Shown one piece after another: positions 1 to 8,204 of a stretch of DNA of 64,000 nucleotides (position 1 is its first letter; each line of letters begins with the position of its first letter). The notes beneath the pieces were generated by a model that saw only the letters and a list, made by a program, of their open reading frames with translations, was not told the DNA's origin and ran no database searches. The position numbers were made by a program, and so were the translations under genes. This DNA is from Planctomycetota bacterium (lineage in GTDB: Bacteria > Planctomycetota > UBA1135 > GCA-002686595), in the NCBI GenBank assembly GCA_016795245.1, contig JAEUIA010000015.1, positions 23,923-87,922 on the forward strand, given 5' to 3'.

Positions 1-1
1 C

Positions 2-262
2 TGGCTCGTGCCCCACGAGGAAGAAGCGGTCGCGGATCGATTGCTCGCCGCGCTCGCTGCGTGCACGCGTGCGGATCGCGTGCGGCGCCTGTACACGCTC
101 GTGCCGCCGTGGTCGTCGTGGTTCGAGTGGTTCCAGTCGCGCGGCTTCCAAGCGCAGCCGACGGAGTACGTGCTCGGGGGCCGCAGCTTCAGCGCGCGCC
201 ACGATCTGGGCTGGTTGCGCGAGCGCTGGTGGTACCAGTTGTCCGATAGCGACTTCGTCTAG
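2..262 (+). CDS. C-terminal fragment of a GNAT-like acetyltransferase
   Basis: The frame is open from the first bases of the window and ends at TAG 260-262, so the 5' part lies outside. About 86 residues are visible. They include a segment like the last beta strand of GNAT acetyltransferases (WFEWFQSRGF) and an aromatic tail (LRERWWYQLSDSDFV). The GNAT acetyl-CoA loop is not in view, so the assignment rests on the tail only. A hypothetical protein of another fold remains possible. The gene is followed directly by a tandem repeat. Confidence 0.5.
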   Translation, partial: WLVPHEEEAVADRLLAALAACTRADRVRRLYTLVPPWSSWFEWFQSRGFQAQPTEYVLGGRSFSARHDLGWLRERWWYQLSDSDFV

Positions 263-288
263 GTTCGCGCTGCTGCGGCGCTGTTCGG

Positions 289-381
289 CTCGGCTTGCGC
301 CTTCGTCGGTGCTATCTGACTCGGCTTGCGCCCTTGGCGGTGTCGTCCGACTCGGCTTGCGCCTCGTAGGTGCTGGTCGAC
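289..381. repeat. Three tandem copies of a 31-bp repeat
   Basis: The 13-mer ctcggcttgcgcc occurs at 289, 320 and 351, exactly 31 bp apart. The 18-bp parts between copies are similar but not identical, each containing a GGTG core. A strongly decayed fourth copy may lie at 259-288. The array fills the gap between the stop of the first gene and the 3' end of the small minus-strand gene. No coding role is apparent. Confidence 0.8.
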
Positions 382-383
382 GC

Positions 384-614
384 TCAGCGCGCGAGCACGG
401 TCAGGAGCGCCATCGAGGTGCGCTCGAGTCCGACGAGGAGGCGCACGTGCAGCGCCGGGTTGCCGCCGCAGAAGGGGCAGTCGGCCGGATCGGGATCGCT
501 GACCGTCGCGCTCGCCTGGCACGGCGTCGCGGCCGGGATCGTGAGGCGCGCCGAAGCGGTCGTGGCCAGCGCGACGAGCAGGGAGAGAGCGGTGATGCGG
601 AGTGCGATCTTCAT
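384..614 (-). CDS. Small secreted Cys-rich protein (76 aa)
   Basis: The start is ATG at 614-612, which opens a clear signal peptide (MKIALRITALSLLVALATTA, cleavage probably after ASA near residue 23). The longer upstream frame has no signal and is judged spurious. The mature part is only about 50 residues and carries the motif DCPFCGGNPALH with two cysteines in CxxC spacing. From memory, CPFCGG-type motifs follow the signal peptide in some longer planctomycete secreted proteins, so this may be a short stand-alone version. The function is unknown. No clear Shine-Dalgarno sequence is seen. Confidence 0.55.
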   Translation of the reverse strand: MKIALRITALSLLVALATTASARLTIPAATPCQASATVSDPDPADCPFCGGNPALHVRLLVGLERTSMALLTVLAR

Positions 615-793
615 GGTTTCTGGTCCAACCTTCTGACCCAAGGCTATGCCTCGTGGGCCGTGTGCGCAAGCCGCAGGACGCGAGGAAGCGCCTTGAAACG
701 TACAGGGTATGTGTCGGACGCCTCGACACCCGGGGTTGAGGTCGCGCCTCGCGATGCTGAAGCGCGGGCCTCCATGCCCTACACTTGTCGCCC

Positions 794-2371
794 GTGAAAC
801 GCGCAACCCATCACGCCCTTCAGGCTTCAGCCCGCGCGCTCGCGCTCCTGGCTCTCTTCTTGGGAGCCGTGGCCTGCGGAGGCGGGCAGCCCGAGAATGG
901 GCCGGAGGCCGCCACTGCGGGGCCGGCCGGGATCACCTACGTGCGCCTTGCAGGAGAACTCGGATCGAGTTCGTCCGCACCGATCGACATCGGCACGCAG
1001 GCCTTGATCCAACGCGGCATCCGCGCCGCGCAGAGCGCGGGTCACAAGACCCTGCTGCTCGAGATGGACACGGGCGGCGGTTCGCTCGAAGTGCTGTGGA
1101 ACATCGAGAAGCTCCTGATCGCCGCCGAGGAAGACGGCATCCAGGTCGTGACCTGGGTGCACCTGCACGCCGGATCGGCGGGTGCGCTGCTGACGCTCTC
1201 GTCGCAGCGCGTGTACATGAGCTCGGGCGGCACGATCGGTTCGGCCGAGCCCGTGACGCAAGGCGCGCAGGGATTGGAAGAGCTGCAGGGCGGCGTGAAG
1301 GAAAAGATCGTCTCGTTCCTGCGCTCGCAGTACGCGTCGCTCGCGGAGAAGCGCGGCCGCCCGCCCGCCCTCGCGATCGCGATGGTCGACGCGGACGCCG
1401 AAGTGCGCCAGGTCAAGGTCGATGGGGAATTGAAGCTCATCACCGGCGACGAATGGGATTCGCTGCGCGAGGCCGGCGCCGACTACGAACTCGTGCGCGT
1501 CGTGCTCGCGCGCGGTCGCCTGCTCAACTTGACGGCGCGCGAGGCGGTCGAGCTGCGCTTCGTCGACGGCATCGCCGATTCGCTGGCGGAGGTCATCCAG
1601 AAACTCGGCTTGCCGCCGGACGTCGTGGTCTCGCCCGCGCTCGAGCTGTCGAACGGCGACAAGTTCGCGGTCTGGCTGGAGCGGCTCACGCCGCTGCTCT
1701 TGATGGCGGGACTCTTGTGCGCCTACCTCGAGCTCAAGCTGCCCGGGTTCGGGCTGCCCGGCATCCTGTCGATCGCCTGTTTCGCGCTCGTGCTCGCGGG
1801 GCAGTACCTCGCCGGCCTGGCCGACGTTCCGCACATCGTCGCCGTCGCCCTGGGCGCGGCGTTGATCGCGGTCGAGATCATCCTCGTCCCCGGGACACTG
1901 TGGCTCGGGATCAGCGGACTCATCCTCGTCGTCGGCGGATTGATCCTGGGCAGCCTGGGTCCGGGCTTCGATTTCGGCAGCCCGATCGATCGCGATCGGA
2001 TCATCGATGCGACCGCGCGCATCCTGATCGCCGCTTCGGTCGCGCTGGTCCTGGCACTTCTGTTGTCGCGCTATCTACCGAAGACGCCGGTCATGAAGCA
2101 CCTGGTCTTGATCCCCGCCGGCGAAGCCCCCGCTTTCGCGGGTGCGATGCCCGAAGCGGTCGAACTCACGCAACACTCGACGCGCGTCGGAGCGAGAGGT
2201 GCTGTCACGTCCGACCTGCGGCCGGTCGGAAAGGTCGTGCTCGACGCGCACCCGACCTTCGAGTGGGAAGCGCGTTCCACCGGTCCGGTGATCGAGCGCG
2301 GAGCGCGCGTCCGGGTCGTCGAAGTCGCCGCGGCGAGACTCGTGGTCGAGCGTGAAACGGAGAACTCATGA
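794..2371 (+). CDS. nfeD: NfeD-family membrane serine protease (ClpP-class), long form
   Basis: This is a membrane-bound serine protease of the NfeD/1510-N type, a family that cleaves membrane proteins such as stomatins. GTG 794 is preferred over TTG 785 because it gives a compact lipoprotein signal with lipobox LGAVAC (Cys28). The ClpP-like domain covers about residues 45-255. The motif HAGSAGALLTL supplies the likely nucleophile Ser128 and is followed by the conserved MSSGGTIGSAEPV strand. Four to five hydrophobic helices (about 295-430) come next, then an OB-fold NfeD C-terminal domain. Its stop overlaps the next start by 4 bp (ATGA), so it is translationally coupled to the short NfeD gene and then floA. 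Its pairing with a flotillin-like protein is typical of the family. Confidence 0.88.
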   Translation: MKRATHHALQASARALALLALFLGAVACGGGQPENGPEAATAGPAGITYVRLAGELGSSSSAPIDIGTQALIQRGIRAAQSAGHKTLLLEMDTGGGSLEVLWNIEKLLIAAEEDGIQVVTWVHLHAGSAGALLTLSSQRVYMSSGGTIGSAEPVTQGAQGLEELQGGVKEKIVSFLRSQYASLAEKRGRPPALAIAMVDADAEVRQVKVDGELKLITGDEWDSLREAGADYELVRVVLARGRLLNLTAREAVELRFVDGIADSLAEVIQKLGLPPDVVVSPALELSNGDKFAVWLERLTPLLLMAGLLCAYLELKLPGFGLPGILSIACFALVLAGQYLAGLADVPHIVAVALGAALIAVEIILVPGTLWLGISGLILVVGGLILGSLGPGFDFGSPIDRDRIIDATARILIAASVALVLALLLSRYLPKTPVMKHLVLIPAGEAPAFAGAMPEAVELTQHSTRVGARGAVTSDLRPVGKVVLDAHPTFEWEARSTGPVIERGARVRVVEVAAARLVVERETENS

Positions 2372-2844
2372 CGATCGCGATCGTGCTGCTCCTCGCGGGC
2401 CTGGTGTTGATCGTGATGGAACTCATGTTCCCGTCGCTGGGCGCGCTGGGCATCCTCGCGGCCTTGTGCTTGATCGGCTCGATCTCGTACGCGTTCGCCG
2501 AGGACCGCGACATCGGCATCGGATTCCTGGTGGCGACGGCGGTCCTCGTGCCGACGGCGATCATGCTGGGCTTCAAGCTGCTCCCCAAATCACCGCTGGG
2601 CAAGGTCCTCGTGAACCCCGGCGTTTCGACGACCGACAACGCCGCCGTCGACCTGCGCGACCGCGGACTCGTCGGCAAGATCGGGATCGCCGAGAACCTG
2701 CTGCGCCCCGCGGGCACGATCCAGATCGACGGCCGGCGCGTCGACGTGGTCACGCGCGGCGAACCGATCGAGGCCGGAGCGCGCGTGCGCGTGCTCGAGG
2801 TCGAAGGCAATCGCGTCGTGGTCGTTCGCGAACCACACGCCTGA
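2368..2844 (+). CDS. Short NfeD protein (NfeD1b-like)
   Basis: This 158-residue protein has two or three N-terminal membrane helices (about 1-75), then a cytoplasmic OB-fold NfeD domain. The domain shows the family pattern GLVGKIGIAENLLRPAGTIQ, then DGRRVDVVTRG and EAGARVRVLEVEGNRVVV. It lacks the protease domain. Short NfeD proteins are normally encoded beside flotillin or stomatin genes and are thought to partner them in membrane microdomains. The start overlaps the stop of the long NfeD gene and floA begins 30 bp downstream, so the three probably form one operon. Confidence 0.88.
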   Translation: MTIAIVLLLAGLVLIVMELMFPSLGALGILAALCLIGSISYAFAEDRDIGIGFLVATAVLVPTAIMLGFKLLPKSPLGKVLVNPGVSTTDNAAVDLRDRGLVGKIGIAENLLRPAGTIQIDGRRVDVVTRGEPIEAGARVRVLEVEGNRVVVVREPHA

Positions 2845-2874
2845 TATCCACCTAGAAGAGAGAGAGACTCGAAC

Positions 2875-3954
2875 ATGACTCAAGACACGCTGTTCTTGCT
2901 GCTGATCCAGGCCGGCAAGAGTTCCGATCAGACCGAATTGACGGACGTCCTGAAGTGGCTGGGCCTGGGTGTGCTCGGCATCTTCCTGCTGTTCTTCCTG
3001 GTGCTGCTCCTCAAGTTCGCGAACCTGTACGTGCGGTCCGTGACGACGAGCGCCGGGATCGGGCTCTTCGACATGTTCGCGATGCACCTGCGCAAGGTGA
3101 ATCCGGCCACGATCCTCGACGCGAAGATCATGCTCGTGCAGTCGCGCATCGAAGCCGTGTCGACGCGCGACCTCGAAGCCCACCTGCTCGCCGGCGGCCG
3201 CGTGCAGAAGGTCGTCACTGCATTGATCAGCGCGAACCGCGCCGGCATCGACCTCGACTTCCGCACCGCGGCGGGCATCGACCTCGCCGGCCGCGACGTG
3301 CTCGACGCGGTGAAAACCAGCGTCACGCCCAAGGTCATCGACTGCCCGAACCCGGCATCGGGCAAGAGCGAAGTCGCTGCAGTTGCGAAAAACGGTATTC
3401 AAGTGCTCGCAAAAGCGCGCGTCACCGTGCGCACGAACATCAAGCGCCTCGTCGGCGGCGCCGGCGAAGAGACGATCATCGCGCGCGTCGGCGAAGGCAT
3501 CGTGTCGACGATCGGTTCCAAGGACTCGCACAAGGACGTGCTCGAAAACCCCGACTCGATCAGCAAGACGGTGCTCGCGCGCGGCCTCGACGCGGGCACC
3601 GCGTTCGAGATCGTCTCGATCGACATCGCCGACGTCGACATCGGCGTGAACATCGGCGCGCGTCTGCAAGCCGACCAGGCCGAAGCCGACAAGCGCGTCG
3701 CGCAAGCCAACGCCGAGAAGCGCCGCGCGATGGCCGTCGCCGCTGAACAGGAATTCAAGGCGGTGGTCCAGGAGAACCGCGCCAAGGTCGTCCTGGCCGA
3801 AGCCCAAGTGCCGCTCGCGATCGCCGAGGCACTCAAGTCCGGAAACCTGGGGGTGATGGACCTCTACCGGCTGAAGAACATCGACTCCGACACCAAGATG
3901 CGCTCGAGCCTGTCGACGCCCGAGACTCCGCCCGGCGGCGAAGGCGCGGGCTAG
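2875..3954 (+). CDS. floA: Flotillin-like protein FloA
   Basis: This is a flotillin/SPFH-type scaffold of membrane microdomains, 359 residues long and slightly longer than typical FloA (about 330). A hydrophobic hairpin spans about residues 25-48 ([20 protein letters not shown]). The SPFH core follows, then an Ala/Glu/Lys-rich coiled coil (about 260-320, [19 protein letters not shown]). The tail is short and Pro/Gly-rich. The purine-rich stretch agaagagagaga upstream can act as ribosome binding site. NfeD genes directly precede it, matching the nfeD-floA pairing seen in many bacteria. Confidence 0.92.
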   Translation: MTQDTLFLLLIQAGKSSDQTELTDVLKWLGLGVLGIFLLFFLVLLLKFANLYVRSVTTSAGIGLFDMFAMHLRKVNPATILDAKIMLVQSRIEAVSTRDLEAHLLAGGRVQKVVTALISANRAGIDLDFRTAAGIDLAGRDVLDAVKTSVTPKVIDCPNPASGKSEVAAVAKNGIQVLAKARVTVRTNIKRLVGGAGEETIIARVGEGIVSTIGSKDSHKDVLENPDSISKTVLARGLDAGTAFEIVSIDIADVDIGVNIGARLQADQAEADKRVAQANAEKRRAMAVAAEQEFKAVVQENRAKVVLAEAQVPLAIAEALKSGNLGVMDLYRLKNIDSDTKMRSSLSTPETPPGGEGAG

Positions 3955-3970
3955 ACCCGGGCAGCACGCG

Positions 3971-4699
3971 ATGCTCCTCCCGCAGTCACTGATCTTCGCC
4001 GCGCTCGATCTGGGCGAGATCATCCAGTGGATCGCGAACCACATCGGCCCGATTTTCGTGGCCGTCTTCTTCTTCATTGTCCCGATCCTGAAGGCGATCA
4101 AGGAGTCCGCCGAGAAGAAGCGCAAGCAAGCCGGCCAGGCCAGCGTGCCGCAGGCCGAAGAGCGCGAGGCCGAGAGCGACGGCCGGCGCATGTGGGAAGA
4201 GTTGTTGCGCGGCGAGACGACTGCGTCGGTCCTGCCGCCGCCCGTCCCTCCCGCGCCGCCCGCGACGGCGTCGTTCGAAGGCGCCGAGCAGGCAGCGGAT
4301 GCGCCCAGCCTCGCCGGACGCTTGTCGGATTTCGCGGACGCTGGCGACGAGAACGCCCTGGAAAGCGAGTCCGCGGTCGACCAGGAGCGGCGCGCCGTCG
4401 AGATCAACGACGAGATGTTGCGCGTCGAGATGCTGCGACGCTCGGACTTCCTGGCGCGCGAGCGTGAGTCGGCGGCGCGCAAGACCGTCGCGCCGGACGG
4501 GATTTCGACCTTCACGGAGACCGCGCCCGGGCTGGCCGCCGTCAGCCGCGGCGCGTCCGCGCGCCAGAGCCTGTTCGTGCCGGGCGAGTCGCGCCGCAGC
4601 GCGCTGCGGCGCGCGATCATCGCGCGCGAGATCCTGGGCCAGCCGCTCGCGCTGCGTTCGCGCAACGACGCGTTGGGTCCGACCGCGCTGTCGGATTGA
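3971..4699 (+). CDS. Hypothetical membrane-anchored protein downstream of floA
   Basis: No family is recognised. The 242 residues begin with a membrane segment (about 20-40, IGPIFVAVFFFIVPILKAI). A Lys/Glu-rich, probably coiled-coil stretch follows, with a proline-rich patch (PPPVPPAPPA) and a long charged, low-complexity cytoplasmic tail. It starts 16 bp after floA in the same direction and is likely co-transcribed. A role linked to the FloA microdomain is inferred from position only. Confidence 0.65.
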   Translation: MLLPQSLIFAALDLGEIIQWIANHIGPIFVAVFFFIVPILKAIKESAEKKRKQAGQASVPQAEEREAESDGRRMWEELLRGETTASVLPPPVPPAPPATASFEGAEQAADAPSLAGRLSDFADAGDENALESESAVDQERRAVEINDEMLRVEMLRRSDFLARERESAARKTVAPDGISTFTETAPGLAAVSRGASARQSLFVPGESRRSALRRAIIAREILGQPLALRSRNDALGPTALSD

Positions 4700-4710
4700 C
4701 ATTCGGCGCG

Positions 4711-5223
<513 letters not shown>

Positions 5224-5274
5224 GCGTCGCGCCACCGGCGCCGGGGCGCGCTAGACCAGCCGGCGCACCTGTAC

Positions 5275-5297
5275 GTAAACTATTGTTATAAAAGGTC
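5275..5297 (+). promoter_or_regulatory. AT-rich patch, possible promoter region
   Basis: The stretch gtaaactattgttataaaag stands out sharply in an otherwise GC-rich window. It contains TATAAA at 5287-5292. It lies about 210 bp upstream of the Hc1-like gene and just after the EVE gene. No good -35 hexamer is found at the standard distance, so the call is tentative. The region 5224-5503 holds no other recognisable feature. Confidence 0.3.
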
Positions 5298-5503
5298 TTG
5301 TGTTCAGCATTCGGGCCTGGACCGGCGCCCGCGACGGCCCCGAACACCCCTCCGCAGGGCGCCTGGAACCGTCCCAGAGCTTGATCGCGGCCGAGCTTAC
5401 GGCCAAATAGGAGCCTCCTAGAGGCCCCGCCGCATCGCGCGGAGGCCGATTTCACCCCACGAGAATTCCCGACAAACTCGATCGGGACCCAGGAAGCAAG
5501 CAG

Positions 5504-5815
5504 ATGAGCCAGAACTACGATCGCCTGGTCCAGGCCGTCAACGATGTGCGCGACGACGTCGAGAAGGCCGACGGCGGCAACAAGGCAGCGACCGCTCGCG
5601 TCCGCAAGGCGATGATGGACGTCAAGAACATCGCCCAGGACATCCGCAAGGAGATGCTCGAGAAGCGCGACTCCGGCGGTTCTCCGCCCGCCAAGCCCGC
5701 TCCCGGCTCCGGTGCGCCGAAGCCCGGTCCCGGCGCCGGCGGCCCGAAGCCCGGCGGTCCGGGCTCGATGCCCGGCGGCGGCGGCTTCAAGCCGGGCGGA
5801 TCCGGCCTGCGCTGA
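5504..5815 (+). CDS. Hc1/histone H1-like small DNA-binding protein with Gly/Pro-rich tail
   Basis: The N-terminal 55 residues match the helical domain of bacterial Hc1 (histone H1-like) proteins. The key block is GNKAATARVRKAMMDVKN followed by IAQDIRKEMLE. In Hc1 proteins this domain is usually followed by a Lys/Ala-rich tail. Here the tail (about 58-103) is instead rich in Gly and Pro with scattered Lys (repeats of APKPGPG and GGPKPGG), ending at about 103 residues. A strong upstream aggaagcaagcag supports the ATG. A nucleoid-associated role is inferred from the family; the altered tail leaves DNA affinity open. The gene appears monocistronic. Confidence 0.7.
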   Translation: MSQNYDRLVQAVNDVRDDVEKADGGNKAATARVRKAMMDVKNIAQDIRKEMLEKRDSGGSPPAKPAPGSGAPKPGPGAGGPKPGGPGSMPGGGGFKPGGSGLR

Positions 5816-5963
5816 GCGCGCGCCGCACGGGTCCGCGCTCCGCGCAGCCTGTGCCGTTTCTCGTTCCACGCGAGCGCCCGTCGGTGAACCCCGGCTGGGC
5901 GCTCGCTTCCGTTTCTGCCTCGCGCTTTCGTCCGCACCACACACCCTGTCCGGGAATGCACCG

Positions 5964-6551
5964 ATGTCCATCACAGGCCGTCTGACCTGCGCGGTCGCCA
6001 CTCTGCTCCTCGTCGGCTTCGCGCTGCAGCCCCGCGCTGTGCTCGCGTACGAGGACGAAGCCTCGCCTGCAAATCCGCTCGCGCGCGCGACGACGCTCGT
6101 CCTGTTGCGGCACGCGGAGAAAGACCCGGCCGGCGACAAGCGCGATCCGGGGTTGTCCGCGGCCGGCAAGCTGCGCGCGGAAGCGTTGGCGAAACACTTC
6201 GCGGCGGCCGGAGTCACACACCTCTTCGCCACCGAGTACCACCGCACCCAGGACACGCTCGCGCCGCTCGCGCAGAGTTCGGGTGTGAAGACGACGGTGA
6301 CGAGCGGCGCGAAGACCGCGGAGCTCTTGCTCGCGCTCAAATCCCTTCCGCCCGGTTCCGTCGCGCTGGTTGCAGGCCACTCGAACACCGTGCCGCAGAT
6401 CGCGCAACATTTCGGCCTCGCACTCGCGCACACGGAGACCTCGGAGCACGGAGCCGTCTTGCCGGAAGATGCCTTCGACCGCCTGTACGTGATCACGCTC
6501 CCGCCCGAGGGCTCGAAAGTCGCGCCCGCGCTGTTGGAACTGCGCTACTGA
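5964..6551 (+). CDS. Secreted histidine phosphatase family protein
   Basis: This 195-residue member of the phosphoglycerate mutase / SixA-like superfamily carries an N-terminal signal peptide (hydrophobic CAVATLLLVGFAL, cleavage probably after VLA near residue 29), so it acts outside the cytoplasm. The catalytic motif is LLRHAEKD, with phospho-accepting His, and the second active-site His is in LVAGHSNTVPQ. TEYHRTQDTLAPLA corresponds to the conserved R-TQ region. ATG 5964 is chosen because the longer frame upstream lacks a signal. The substrate cannot be predicted. It converges on mqnD with a 7-bp overlap of the two 3' ends. Confidence 0.82.
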   Translation: MSITGRLTCAVATLLLVGFALQPRAVLAYEDEASPANPLARATTLVLLRHAEKDPAGDKRDPGLSAAGKLRAEALAKHFAAAGVTHLFATEYHRTQDTLAPLAQSSGVKTTVTSGAKTAELLLALKSLPPGSVALVAGHSNTVPQIAQHFGLALAHTETSEHGAVLPEDAFDRLYVITLPPEGSKVAPALLELRY

Positions 6552-7381
6552 AGGATCTCGAGCGCGGGCGCATCCGCGGGCGCGAGTCCGGCGCGGCGTG
6601 CCCGTTCGCCGAACACCGCGAGCGCGCGTGCGCCGGTCGCACCCAGATCGAGCGTCCACTCGTTCACGTACAGCGCGACGTGCGCCTCGATCACCGCGTC
6701 CTCGAGTTCGCGTGCGTGCGCGCGCATCGTCACCAGCGCCTCGAGAGGGTGCGCGCGCGCGTGGTCCAGGGAGCGGCGGATGGCGGAATCGAGTTCGTGA
6801 AGCGTCGCCGTGCCCAGGCTACGGCGCGCCAGGATGCCGCCCAGGGGCAGCGGCGCTCCGACCGCGTCTTCCCAGGTCGTCCCCAGGTCTTCGTGGAGCT
6901 CGAGCCCGTGGCGCGCGTAGGTGAAGCGGCCCTCGTGGATGCACACGCCGTAGTCGGCGGTGCCCTGCGCGAGGCGCGGCATGATCGCGCTGAAGAGCGT
7001 GTGTTCGACGCGCTGCAATTCGGGATGGAACGAGCGCAGGAGGAAGTGCGCGGTCGTGCGCTCTCCCGGCGACAGGACGCGCGCCTCGGCGAGCGGCGGC
7101 GCACCCGGGCGCGCGAGGAGGAGCGGTCCCACACCGAAACCGAGTGCTGCGCCCGCGCGCAGGACCAGCGCCTCGCGCGCGAGCGGGAGGGCTGCGAAGA
7201 AGCTCGCCTTGGACGCGTCGAACTCGCCGCGCGCGAAAGCGGCGTTCAGGGATTCGACGTCGTGCAGTTCGAACTCGAGATCGAAGGTCTCGGCGCGCAC
7301 TGCGCCGCTCAGCAGGCCGTGAAACGTGAACGTGTCGTTGGGGCAGGGCGAGATGCCGAGGCGCAACACACGGCGCTTCAT
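6545..7381 (-). CDS. mqnD: 1,4-dihydroxy-6-naphthoate synthase (MqnD)
   Basis: MqnD converts cyclic dehypoxanthinyl futalosine to 1,4-dihydroxy-6-naphthoate in the futalosine route to menaquinone. The 278-residue protein has a periplasmic-binding-protein-like fold. The diagnostic N-terminus is LGISPCPNDTFTFHGLLSG, and GVCIHEGRFTY is a second conserved block. ATG 7381 is used because it sits immediately before the conserved strand. The mqnB stop and this start overlap as TGATG, so mqnB-mqnD are translationally coupled. The other pathway genes (mqnA, mqnC, mqnE) are not in the window. Confidence 0.92.
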   Translation of the reverse strand: MKRRVLRLGISPCPNDTFTFHGLLSGAVRAETFDLEFELHDVESLNAAFARGEFDASKASFFAALPLAREALVLRAGAALGFGVGPLLLARPGAPPLAEARVLSPGERTTAHFLLRSFHPELQRVEHTLFSAIMPRLAQGTADYGVCIHEGRFTYARHGLELHEDLGTTWEDAVGAPLPLGGILARRSLGTATLHELDSAIRRSLDHARAHPLEALVTMRAHARELEDAVIEAHVALYVNEWTLDLGATGARALAVFGERARRAGLAPADAPALEILQ

Positions 7382-8100
7382 CACACGCGATCCGGCGCGC
7401 GCGCGATCGCCGACGAGCGCAACACTTCGAGTGCGCACAGACGCGCCGCGCCCAGCGCCGAAGGAATGCGCCAGTTCGCGGGATCGCGGTCGCCGACGAC
7501 GTTCGAGACACCGCGCACGATGGAGAGCGGGACCTCCGCGAGTGCGCAGGCGAGCGCGACGGCGAATCCTTCCATGTCCTCGGCCAGCGCTTCGGGAAAA
7601 CGCGCGCGCCGCAGGGCCGCTTGCTCAGGTGAAGCGGAAGCGGCGCAGGTGGTCAACAGCAGCGCGGCGCGCGCCGGATCGCGCAAGGCGGAGGCGTCGG
7701 CCAGCGCGCTGCGGCCCGCGAGCACGATGCGGTCGTGGATCGGCTGAGAGTCGCCCGCTTCACCGCCCGGCCACTGCGGGAAGCCCATCGCGGTCGGCCC
7801 CATCAGCGTCGCGCCTTCGCCCGCGCCGATGCCTTCGATCGCGACGGCGTCGAATTCGACGGCGCTGCCCACCGGCAGTCGTTCGGCGTCGAAGGTGCCG
7901 CAGATCCCGACGAGGAGCACGCGCGCGGGCCTCAAGGTCGCCAGCAATTCCGCCGTGCGCGCGGCGGCGGCGATCGGGCCGAACCCGCACAAGGAGATGA
8001 GCGCCGAGGCGCTCTCCAAGCTGCCGTGGTCCTCGATACGACGGCGCTCGACGGCGGTCGGAATCAAGACGAGCGTGGGGGATCCAAGGGGGGCGGGCAT
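7381..8100 (-). CDS. mqnB: Futalosine hydrolase (MqnB)
   Basis: MqnB removes hypoxanthine from futalosine in menaquinone synthesis and belongs to the nucleoside phosphorylase / MTAN superfamily. The 239 residues contain GFGPIAAAARTA, LVGICGTFD, the substrate-binding EDMEGFAVA and RGVSNVVGDRD, which supplies the conserved Asp. The start MPAPLGSPTLVLIPT (8100) is preferred over an upstream in-frame Met at 8145 because the first beta strand begins right after it. It is the first gene of a two-gene operon with mqnD and diverges from the M28 peptidase gene about 100 bp away. Confidence 0.92.
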   Translation of the reverse strand: MPAPLGSPTLVLIPTAVERRRIEDHGSLESASALISLCGFGPIAAAARTAELLATLRPARVLLVGICGTFDAERLPVGSAVEFDAVAIEGIGAGEGATLMGPTAMGFPQWPGGEAGDSQPIHDRIVLAGRSALADASALRDPARAALLLTTCAASASPEQAALRRARFPEALAEDMEGFAVALACALAEVPLSIVRGVSNVVGDRDPANWRIPSALGAARLCALEVLRSSAIARAPDRV

Positions 8101-8204
8101 GGGGAGAAGAGTCTCGACCGTGCTCGCGCACGCGTCAAGTGGCACGCAGGCCGCGCAGAGTGCCTGTTCAGCGCGCTCGGCGAGTTGGCGTTATCGTGTC
8201 GCGC

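Noticed and set aside
289..381. Three-copy repeat as a short CRISPR
   Set aside because: Repeat cores are only 13 bp with 18-bp spacers that resemble each other, and no cas gene is near; it is a simple tandem repeat.
5712..5963. Longer N-terminus for the histidine phosphatase gene
   Set aside because: It overlaps the Hc1-like gene in another frame and lacks a signal peptide; ATG 5964 gives a proper one.
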